Below are positions 9,883 to 17,083 of a stretch of 64,000 nucleotides of DNA, piece by piece; positions within the stretch are counted from its first letter, which is position 1, and every line of letters begins with the position of its first letter. The stretch covers positions 1-64,000 of the forward strand of contig JBMNHF010000021.1 of the NCBI GenBank assembly GCA_050950205.1, in the 5' to 3' direction. Origin of the DNA: WRAV01 sp050950205. GTDB lineage: Bacteria; Bacillota; Clostridia; Oscillospirales; Ruminococcaceae. The notes below the pieces were generated by a model that had not been told where the DNA came from, made no database searches, and was given only the letters and a program-made list of their open reading frames with translations. The position numbers were made by a program, and so were the translations under genes.

Positions 9883-10237
9883 GAATTGTCCGAGTAAAGG
9901 CACGCAAAAAAGCAGCCGAGAAGAGTACTCTTGACGGCCTTTGTTGGATACTTCCATAGCACGAAACCGCAGATGGAGTGGCACTGCCTATAGGGAAATT
10001 ATAATTTCTCTTGCATTATTTCTGACAAGCTTGGTTTCGACAAAAGCCTTGCAAATCAAGGCCTTCATCGTATGTGAATGAGAGATATTTTACTTTTGGG
10101 TACAACAAATAAACCTCCACTGGTATAGTTCCAGCCGTTTTCTTTAGAGGCAACGTGGTTTATGTTGTAGTATAATTCTATCAACTGATGAAACGGCTGT
10201 CAATATCACCGCGTCAGCGGTTTAGTGCTATGTTTAT
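9883..10237 (+). repeat. Structured ~355-nt repeat, copy 2 (candidate noncoding RNA or leader)
   Basis: Second copy of the 8713-9071 repeat, same orientation, beginning ~40 nt after the DUF429 stop and ending ~60 nt before the next start codon. Outer stem GAATTGTCC...GGATACTTC keeps most pairs with a G-U wobble; GCCTTG-CAAAT-CAAGGC gains a pair over copy 1; ACCGC-GTCA-GCGGT and the CCGTTT/AAACGG pair are unchanged. One hairpin of copy 1 (GAAACC...GGTTTC near 8800) is not kept. Confidence 0.6.
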
Positions 10238-10296
10238 GATGGATATGCGCTATCTTTTGTCCGGCAGAGTACAATCAAATTTTTGGGGGTTGAAAA

Positions 10297-10686
10297 ATGA
10301 CGTTCTCTCAAGTAATAAGCTTCTTTCAAAGCAAAGAAAACACTCCTTGTGATATTACAGAAAGGTTAATAGAAAATGGCTTTCATCAGCGCAAAGGAAC
10401 AGGTTATTTATTAGATGTGAAATCGGACGATAAGCTTCCTAGCCAGTGGCAGCATCTGATGAATTACTGTCAGGGAAAAGACATAAATAAAGCATATCCT
10501 TATACACCATGCGGGGAACTGGTTTTTTGGATGGCAGAGGCTTCAAATGCGGTTGATCAGAAAGAGTTGGAGAAATTGGCAGATGAGATAATAGATAGTG
10601 GGGCAATAAATAATCGAAGGATATGGAATAAGAAAATTACGAATCTTTGTTGGCAAAATATAAAGAAAAAAATTGAAAATACGTAA
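10297..10686 (+). CDS. Unrecognised 129-residue protein
   Basis: Intact ORF with GGGGG nine bases before ATG, the same style of ribosome site as the DUF429 gene. The protein is hydrophilic, without signal peptide or membrane segment. It has an acidic helical middle (QKELEKLADEIIDSG) and a basic, tryptophan-containing end (NRRIWNKKITNLCWQNIKKK). I do not recognise a family. It is preceded by copy 2 of the structured repeat, just as the DUF429 gene is preceded by copy 1, so the repeat probably drives or regulates it. Confidence 0.55.
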   Translation: MTFSQVISFFQSKENTPCDITERLIENGFHQRKGTGYLLDVKSDDKLPSQWQHLMNYCQGKDINKAYPYTPCGELVFWMAEASNAVDQKELEKLADEIIDSGAINNRRIWNKKITNLCWQNIKKKIENT

Positions 10687-10769
10687 TAATATAGTTTCCA
10701 TACATAGCAAAATCAATACATGAAAAAGGCATTTACAATAATTACTTAAGAGATATTGGATGGCGCAAT

Positions 10770-11045
10770 ATGAAAATGGATCTCAGAGTACCTTCAGCTA
10801 CAGACAAACTGTTTATAGAATATGAGAAAGAGGTCAACAAGGCTCAGCACCCGATTATTAAATTATTGGCTAAGGGACATGACGAGGCGATTAAGAAAAG
10901 TATACAGTTTTTTAAAGTGTTTAATTGGAATGACCCACCATACAAAGTTTTTATAGAAGATCAGAGAAAATTTCTAGAAAGAAGAATTAGATTTGCTCAA
11001 CCCTTCATGTTCAATATTGAAATGGATTTTCATTCGGCTTCGTAG
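10770..11045 (+). CDS. Unrecognised 91-residue protein
   Basis: Small ORF ending 33 bp before the WYL gene. The sequence is mostly charged helix (IEYEKEVNKAQHPIIKLLAKG) with a basic stretch near the end (QRKFLERRIRF). GGATGG lies before the start but spacing is loose. It shows no motif, signal peptide or membrane span. Given the missing bases found in neighbouring genes it could be a fragment of a longer one. No function is proposed. Confidence 0.35.
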   Translation: MKMDLRVPSATDKLFIEYEKEVNKAQHPIIKLLAKGHDEAIKKSIQFFKVFNWNDPPYKVFIEDQRKFLERRIRFAQPFMFNIEMDFHSAS

Positions 11046-11078
11046 TTTGTTTAATATATAACACAGAGAGGACTCGCC

Positions 11079-12031
11079 ATGACCGGAAAAGAACGCTTGA
11101 TAGAGCTGTTGAAGCTACTATATGCCGTAACCGACGAAGATCATCAGCTGTCAACGGCGGAGATCGTCACCCATTTTGCTGAACAGGGCGTACCTACTGA
11201 CCGCAGCACGGTTAAAGCGGATATAGACGTTTTGAATAATTGCGGTATTGAGATTCTAGCTACCAAAGCAACGCAGATGCGGTATTACTTTTCCGACAGG
11301 CAGTTTGAGCTTGCGGAGTTGAAGCTTTTGGTGGATGCGGTAGAATCCTCGAAATTCATTACCGCCAAGAAAAGCGATATTCTCGTTAAAAAGCTCATGA
11401 CCCTTGCTGGTGAGAACAGCGCAAAGGAATTGGAGCGCCATCTCTACACGGCGGGTCGGATAAAACCTGAAAATGAATCCATCTTCTACGCAGTAGACAT
11501 CATACATAGGGCAATCAACAGCGGCAAGCAGATCGCGTTTGTCTACTATGAATACGCTACCGACAAGACACCTGTACCAAAGAACGACGGTGAGCAATAT
11601 ATCTTCTCCCCATATGCGATGCTGTATAACGAAGATAAATACTATGTCCTTGGATATTCAGAGCAACACGGTAAGATTGTCACCTTCCGTGTTGACCGTA
11701 TGAAAGCTCCGGATATTTTGGATAAATGCATAATGCCTCGTCCGGATAACTTTGACCCTGTGGATTATACGGTCAACATCTTCAGTATGTATGATGGAGA
11801 GGCCTTCGATGTAACGCTATTATGCAGGAACGAGCTTATGAACTACGTGATCGACCGTTTCGGTGATGATGTTCGGACTGAGATTGTCGATGAAGAGCAT
11901 TTCACGGCTACTGTGGAGTATCCGTCAGCCAGACCTTCTTTGCCTGGGTATTTCAATTTGCCGGAGGAATTCGGATAACTGGGCCGGCGGCAGTCAAAGA
12001 ACAATTCCGGCAGATGCTTGAAAAAGCATAA
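11079..12031 (+). pseudogene. WYL-domain transcriptional regulator, one frameshift near the 3' end
   Basis: Winged-helix N-terminus (residues ~1-75: STAEIVTHFAEQGVPTDRSTVKADIDVL, split here as two helices) followed by the WYL sensor domain (FSPYAMLYNEDKYYVLGY, then FRVDRM). A missing base near 11918 restores the conserved C-terminal extension (FFAWVFQFAGGIRITGP) and moves the stop from 11978 to TAA 12029-12031; repaired length is 317. WYL regulators bind ligands such as nucleotides or nucleic acid and often control defence islands, so this gene may regulate the region. GAGAGG precedes ATG 11079. It is followed at once by a strong terminator, so it is the last gene of its transcript. Confidence 0.8.
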
Positions 12032-12046
12032 ATCTAAAAGTTTTCC

Positions 12047-12078
12047 GAGGTGTGGTTAAGTGACCACACCTCTTTTTT
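12047..12078 (+). terminator. Rho-independent terminator after the WYL gene
   Basis: Perfect 10-bp stem GAGGTGTGGT / ACCACACCTC with a 6-nt loop followed by six T. Confidence 0.9.
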
Positions 12079-12124
12079 GTCTACTTGAATTATCGAAAAA
12101 ACCAGTATACTATAAGCGTATCGG

Positions 12125-12136
12125 GAACATATGTTC
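12125..12136 (+). promoter_or_regulatory. Perfect LexA (SOS) operator
   Basis: GAACATATGTTC is a perfect palindrome and matches the Bacillus/Clostridium SOS box core GAAC-N4-GTTC. It lies 16 bp upstream of a LexA-like start codon and just after TTGAAT (12085) and TATACT (12106), a possible promoter. This is the autorepression layout known for lexA. Confidence 0.75.
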
Positions 12137-12152
12137 TAGACAGGAGACAAAT

Positions 12153-12201
12153 ATGAGAAGTAAGAGCACGGAACTAATGTCACAAATCAGAGAGTTCATA
12201 G
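12153..12201 (+). pseudogene. LexA-like repressor gene, first 16 codons, cut by IS21 element
   Basis: ATG 12153 follows AGGAG. The first residues MRSKSTELMSQIREFI resemble the start of LexA-family repressors, which begin with a short winged-helix domain. At 12202 the IS begins; reading on gives five foreign codons and a stop. The remaining gene is not on the other side of the IS. The identification rests on the short peptide plus the SOS box upstream, so a related SOS-controlled repressor is possible. Confidence 0.5.
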
Positions 12202-12274
12202 TGTCAACGCCGACTTGATTTGACCTAAAAACGCCGGGGAGAAATGACCCAAACGCCGATTTATCTACCGCCGG

Positions 12275-13057
12275 TCAGCCTACCGCCGGGATGTCCGCCG
12301 GTGGTGTCAGCATGACGCCGGATTTTCTGCGATCTTTGAGCCTGTAGGTATCGCCCCGGATGTTCATAACATGGGCGTGATGCAGCAATCTATCGAGCAT
12401 GGCGGTGGCAATAACGCTGTCGCTCATAAGCTCGCCCCAGTCGCTGAAATACTTGTTGCTGGTCAGAATAATGCTCCCATGCTCATATCTCTCGCACACG
12501 AGCCTGAAGAGCAGCTGCGCCTCTGTGCGGTCAAGCTGCAGGTAGCCGACCTCGTCAATGATGAGGATATCCGGTCTGAGATACACCCGCCAGCGGCGTT
12601 CCAGACGGTTCTGCTCCTGTGCCTTTTTCAGGTCTGCAATCAGCTGCGAAAGATTGGTGTAGTAGACGGCCAGGCCGGACTTCAGAGCTTGCATGGCAAG
12701 GCCCACAGCCAAATGCGTCTTCCCGACACCGGGCGGTCCCAGCAAGATCACATTCTCCGCCCTGGCGGCAAATGCCAGCGTCGCCAGCTCGTCAATCTGC
12801 CGCTTGTCGATGCTGGGCTGAAAGTCGAAGTCAAACTCGCCAAGTGTCTTTCTATGAGGGAGCCGGGAAAGCTTGATCCGCATCTCCTCGCCTCTGCGCT
12901 TACGCTCCGTATCCTCCAAAGTGAGAAGCTCCAGGAGAAAGGCCAGATAGGTGTTCTCCGCTTTCAGGGAGCGCTCCAGCTGCGCATCCAGAAGCCCGGC
13001 CGCCGTTTTGAGGCCCATATTCTCCAGTAAATCTCTGGCATGCTCTAATTCAACCAT
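12275..13057 (-). CDS. istB: IS21 helper ATPase IstB
   Basis: DnaC-like AAA+ ATPase that helps the IstA transposase choose and open the target. Walker A GPPGVGKT, Walker B ILIIDEVGYL, sensor residues in LTSNK, and the terminal RLLHHAHV region typical of IstB are all present. About 260 residues, the normal length. Start ATG 13057 overlaps the istA stop by 8 nt, the usual coupling in IS21 elements; the in-frame codons further upstream lie within istA. It appears intact. Confidence 0.92.
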   Translation of the reverse strand: MVELEHARDLLENMGLKTAAGLLDAQLERSLKAENTYLAFLLELLTLEDTERKRRGEEMRIKLSRLPHRKTLGEFDFDFQPSIDKRQIDELATLAFAARAENVILLGPPGVGKTHLAVGLAMQALKSGLAVYYTNLSQLIADLKKAQEQNRLERRWRVYLRPDILIIDEVGYLQLDRTEAQLLFRLVCERYEHGSIILTSNKYFSDWGELMSDSVIATAMLDRLLHHAHVMNIRGDTYRLKDRRKSGVMLTPPADIPAVG

Positions 13058-14268
13058 TGGACGCCACCTGGAACAGCCGGTCATATTCACCTAAATCCCG
13101 AGCCTCGACCTGTGGCGGATGCTGCTTGGCGAAGCTGTTTGGCAGTGGTATTCCACCCTTTTCGCTGAGACCGGCGTATTGGCCGGTGAGCCATACAATT
13201 TTACCGCCGGAGTATTTGGCCTCATGCCTTGCTATGAGTGTGTTGTCCAGGTGAATCTCGACATACCCGGCGCACAGTCTCACCTGCACCTGCCTGCCGC
13301 TATACTGCCAGGGCACACCATAGCGGATGCCGTCAAAGCTCACAAAGCCGTCACGGGTCACGCTTCTGGTCTCCCAGCGGTACTTGTCCATGACCTCCTG
13401 TGGCGGGAGTGAAAGCAGCCCTTCTTTTGAAAGCTCTATAGCCGGAATTCTTCCGGTCGTTCCATGAACCTTCCCGTCATGCTTACGGCACCACTGCAGC
13501 GCCTGACGGTTCAGGTCGTTTAAGTCCTCGAATCTGCGTCCGGGCAGGAAGTTGTCCTTTCACATAGCCAACGAGCCGTTCCACCTTGCCCTTCGTCTGC
13601 GGGCGCCGGGGAGCGCACACCTTTGGTATGAAGCCCATATCCACGGAGAAATCCTCGAACGCCGTGTTCCAGATGGGCTTGCCGCCGTCCCTGCCGATGA
13701 TTACAGTTTTCATGTTATCTGTCAGCACCTTTTCTGGCACGCCGCCGAAGTATGCAAAGGCGTTTACCATGCAGCGCTCAAGGCTGGCGAGGTCACAGCG
13801 GCTTGTGAACTCTATGTATTTGGCTCGGGAATGCCCCAGCACCATCACAAATACCGGAACCTTGTGCGCTGTGCCGCCGGTGTCCGTGTAGTGGCAGATG
13901 CCCCAATCCATCTGCGCCTGCTTCCCGGGCGCTGTTTCATACCGCCGCACGGCCGGCAGCTTCTTCGGCGGACGAAACGGATGCACATAATCCTTGAGGA
14001 TGCTGATGCCACCGTCATATCCGGCCTCGCGCAGCCGATCGAGCAGTACCACGCAGTTGTAGATCCCATCGGCCATCAGCTCATGCAGCAGCGGCTTGTA
14101 CGCATCCAGCTTCGATGGACGGTCAATTTTCCCCGGCGGCGAAACACCTGGCTGCATGTATTTTCGGGCCGTATTTTTAGAGATGCCCAATTCTTTGCCG
14201 ATGGCGTACGCACTCTTACCTGCCCCAGCCGACTCTTTTATCTTCATAATTGTCCCACTCCTTAGCAT
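13050..14268 (-). pseudogene. istA: IS21 transposase IstA, one-base frameshift
   Basis: DDE transposase of IS21. The N-terminal helix-turn-helix (YAIGKELGISKNTARKYM), the rve catalytic core with DWG (QMDWGICHY), DN (VLTDNMK), and the downstream PRRPQTKGKVERLVGYVK segment are in one frame. The C-terminal part (DKYRWETRSVTRDGFVSFDG) is in another. Near 13556 AAAGGAC should read AAAGAC by family comparison, so there is one extra G. Repaired length is 405. Start ATG 14268 has GGAGG seven bases upstream. As written the element could not make full transposase. Unlike the shifts in the left 12 kb, this one is an extra, not a missing, base. Confidence 0.88.
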
Positions 14269-14368
14269 TTCGGGCACCTCCAAGACGCTTTGTCTTGAGG
14301 GTAACCTCTCTATTCTCGTGGGTCAATTCCCGTCGGCGATTTAAGGTCATTTTACCCCGGCGGTGACA

Positions 14369-15049
14369 AAGATTATGGGTGACCACCACCAAGGAGCTTT
14401 TGTAGTCCCTAACCACGCCCATTAGTACCTCCATGACCTGCGCTTGGGTCGTAACGTCCAGGGCTGTTGTTGGCTCGTCGGCTATAATCAGTTTGGATGA
14501 GCAGGCCACCGGCAATGCAATCAAAACGCGCTGCCTCATTCCACCGCTCAACTCAAAGGGATAGCTTTTCATCCTAACCCTTGCATCTGGAATACCTACC
14601 GCCTCTAATGCGTTTACGGCAATTTCCACTGCTTCTTTTTTGGATACTTTTTTGTGAGTACGAATAATATTCACCATCTGATCTTCGATGGTAAAAACAG
14701 GGTTCAGGGATGACATAGGGTCCTGGAAGATCATGGCAATCTGAGAGCCCCGATAACTTCGCAATTCCTTCGAATTCTGCTTGAATTTCAGAAGATCAAC
14801 ACCCTCAAAGATGACTTCCCCACTGTGTATTCTACCGGGCGGCGTTTGAATCAGCTGGATAGTGGACATCTGAGTCACTGTTTTTCCACAGCCGCTTTCA
14901 CCTACAACAGCTACAACTTCTTCATAGCCTACGTGATAGGAAACTCCGTTGACAGCGTGCAGTTCACCGTTTGGCATGTCAAAGGAAACCCGTAGATTTT
15001 TTACCTCCAGCAACTTTGCCTGGCGGTTTTCTAAATTCTTTCTCTCCAT
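14369..15049 (-). pseudogene. dppD: Peptide/nickel ABC importer ATPase DppD, 3' end removed at the IS
   Basis: Walker A GESGCGKT, signature LSGGMRQRV, Walker B IIADEPTTALD and the H-loop start VVTHN are present. The protein then runs into IS21 sequence at the 14368/14369 junction. About 227 native residues remain of ~320-330; the D-loop region onward and the oligopeptide-type C-terminal domain are lost. The partner ATPase DppF, usually next, is absent. It begins 1 bp after the dppC stop. Without the end and DppF, the importer is probably non-functional unless another ATPase substitutes. Confidence 0.88.
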
Positions 15050-15050
15050 A

Positions 15051-15929
15051 CTACAACTTCCCCCTTAGTCTCGGATCCAGCGAATCGCGCAGGGCATCTC
15101 CTATAATATTGAACGAGATAACCAGCAATGTGATGCAGATTCCCGGAGCAAAACAAAGCGTGGGAAGCCGGAATATGTAGGAATAACCATCTGCAACCAT
15201 AGTTCCCCAAGAAGGACGTGGAGCCTGAATTCCTATTCCCAGAAAACTGAGTGTCGATTCCAGCATAATGGCCTTTCCCAGGTTCATAGCAAACATAACA
15301 ATTGCATTGGGAAGGCTGTTCAATAACAAATGGCGAAAGATGATCTGGTAGGTTTTAACGTTTGCAAGGCGAAGGGCGGTGATATAGTCATTGGTTTTTA
15401 ATTGAAGAACCACTCCGTACATCAGACGGATATAGCTCGGTATAAAACCAATTCCAATAGCGATAATAAGAGCTACCATGCCGTAACCAAGAAACAGTCC
15501 GACAATAATGGTGATCAACATGGCAGGCAAAGACATCTGAAAATCCACATACCGCATAATGATAACTTCAATTATGCTTCCCTGCTTATAGGCGGCAACA
15601 ATGCCCAAGGCAATGCCAACTACGGCGGAAGCTAGATTAGCCAGTAAGCAAGCCACAAGAGATACCCGGGCGCCATATAAAAGCCTGGTCAATACATCCC
15701 GTCCCTGGGCATCGGTACCCAGCCAATGCCGGAGTGTTGGGCCTTGCAGTGATTCGCGTAAATTAATGGAATTGGGATCATACGCAGTGAGAACCGGTGC
15801 AAATGCTGCTCCAACTGCAAAAATAACAATCATTCCCACTGCAATTTTTACAATAATCCCACGGCTAAAAAAACGATGCGCAAACTGAGCAAAGGGGGAG
15901 TTGTTCTTTTTAACCTTACTGTTCACCAT
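15051..15929 (-). CDS. dppC: ABC importer permease, DppC type
   Basis: A 292-residue inner-membrane permease of the dipeptide/oligopeptide/nickel class. It has an N-terminal membrane segment (IIVKIAVGMIVIFAVGAAF), the OppC-N feature LGTDAQGRDVLTRLLYGAR, and five further hydrophobic segments. The EAA loop (LNSLPNAIVMFAMNLGKAI) contacts the ATPase. It is 3 bp after dppB and 1 bp before dppD, in one operon with enzymes for a small organic acid or amide. The substrate is unknown. Confidence 0.88.
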   Translation of the reverse strand: MVNSKVKKNNSPFAQFAHRFFSRGIIVKIAVGMIVIFAVGAAFAPVLTAYDPNSINLRESLQGPTLRHWLGTDAQGRDVLTRLLYGARVSLVACLLANLASAVVGIALGIVAAYKQGSIIEVIIMRYVDFQMSLPAMLITIIVGLFLGYGMVALIIAIGIGFIPSYIRLMYGVVLQLKTNDYITALRLANVKTYQIIFRHLLLNSLPNAIVMFAMNLGKAIMLESTLSFLGIGIQAPRPSWGTMVADGYSYIFRLPTLCFAPGICITLLVISFNIIGDALRDSLDPRLRGKL

Positions 15930-15932
15930 TGG

Positions 15933-16898
15933 TTAAGCCTCCTTTGCAGATAGCCGAATCCGTGGGTCGATCAAACCATATAAAATGTCCATTGCTAAAT
16001 TGCACAGTACCACAACAATAGCAATAAATAAAACCAAAGCCTGTATGACTAAGTAATCGGTGTTGGATACAGAGGTCATAATCAGCCTGCCCATACCAGC
16101 AATAGAAAAACAAACTTCGATCAACATGGATCCACCTACTATGGTGGGGACCTGCATCCCAATTACTGTAATAACGGGGATCAGAGCATTGCGAAGCGCA
16201 TATTTGTATTTAATCGACTGTTCGGATATTCCATAGGCTCTAGAAGTTCGGATATAGTCTTGCCCCATTACTTCCAGCATATTGGTGCGTACCTGCCGGG
16301 CAACTGTTGCCATTGGCTGCAGACCAATTAACATAATGGGCATAATGCCCGATTGAAGATACCCCACAAAATTCTCCGACGGGCTGACATATCCCACAGT
16401 AGGGAGCCAACCTAGCTTTGTGCCAAAAAGGTACATCATTAAAATGGCAAGCCAAAAGATTGGAACGCCGTTTGAACCCGCAATGTAAACTGTGAGAATT
16501 TGGTCGATCGCCGAACCACGGTGGATGGCACAAATGATTCCTAGCCCGCATCCAAAAATCATAGCAATCAAAAAGGCCGGCACAGATAGGCTCAGTGTTG
16601 TTGGAATACGAGCCTTAAAGATTTCCTGTATACTCCTGTTAAGCACCAAAGATCTGCCAAGGTCTCCTTTGAGCATATCAGAAAACCACAGATACAATTG
16701 GGTTAAAATTGGTTTGTCCAAGTTGAGTTCTTTTCGCGCCGCCTCCACTGCACTTTCGTCTGCATCGGAGCCAAGCATTCCCCTAACGGGATCTCCCGGC
16801 ACCATTCGGATAATGCAAAACGCAAATACAGCAGCAAGTACAATTACGAGCAGAGAAATTAGAACTCTCCGCAGAATGTAACCTTTCAATGAATGCAT
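15933..16898 (-). CDS. dppB: ABC importer permease, DppB type
   Basis: Partner permease to DppC, 321 residues from ATG 16898, chosen over an earlier in-frame start because AGGAGC lies just upstream and the protein then begins in the usual way (MHSLKGYILRRVL). MVPGDPVRGMLG is the conserved periplasmic-loop motif of the DppB group; six membrane segments and the EAA loop (ALRNALIPVITVIGMQ) are visible. From 16899 to 17083 there is no gene; the stretch holds an imperfect GGCGGCC-rich hairpin near 17022-17056 that may attenuate transcription after the binding-protein gene. Confidence 0.88.
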   Translation of the reverse strand: MHSLKGYILRRVLISLLVIVLAAVFAFCIIRMVPGDPVRGMLGSDADESAVEAARKELNLDKPILTQLYLWFSDMLKGDLGRSLVLNRSIQEIFKARIPTTLSLSVPAFLIAMIFGCGLGIICAIHRGSAIDQILTVYIAGSNGVPIFWLAILMMYLFGTKLGWLPTVGYVSPSENFVGYLQSGIMPIMLIGLQPMATVARQVRTNMLEVMGQDYIRTSRAYGISEQSIKYKYALRNALIPVITVIGMQVPTIVGGSMLIEVCFSIAGMGRLIMTSVSNTDYLVIQALVLFIAIVVVLCNLAMDILYGLIDPRIRLSAKEA

Positions 16899-17083
16899 AG
16901 CTCTGCTCCTTGTCAAGAGATTGCAGGGACAACCCATAACCAGAATGGGGTACAACCTAAGTTTTCTCAACACAACGCAGGTTTTGTTCCCGCCTTCCGG
17001 TTATCTTCCCGTTTGTAATGGCCGCCCCAACCCACAAATTAGGAAGGGGCGGCCGTACAGCAATACAACTTACTATCTCTTAA

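Larger units (their letters stand above)
12202..14368. mobile_element. IS21-family insertion sequence, 2167 bp
   Basis: Carries istA and istB in the usual overlapping order on the minus strand. The ends are inverted and begin with TGTCA: the left end has TGTCAACGCCG, the right end (complement) TGTCACCGCCG. Each end holds a second inner copy of the motif with TGACC / TGACCC, as in the multiple end repeats of IS21 elements. No target duplication is visible: the left flank ends ttcatag, the right flank begins aagatta. Different genes are broken on each side. Confidence 0.9.

Noticed and set aside
8713..10237. CRISPR array
   Set aside because: Only two long copies 1.17 kb apart with a gene between; no short regular repeats or spacers, and no cas genes in the window.
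8713..10237. Integron attC sites
   Set aside because: No integrase, no RYYYAAC core sites, and the elements precede rather than follow their genes.
14216..15049. Complete 277-residue ABC ATPase
   Set aside because: The last ~50 residues are translated IS21 DNA; homology to DppD stops at the IS end (14369).
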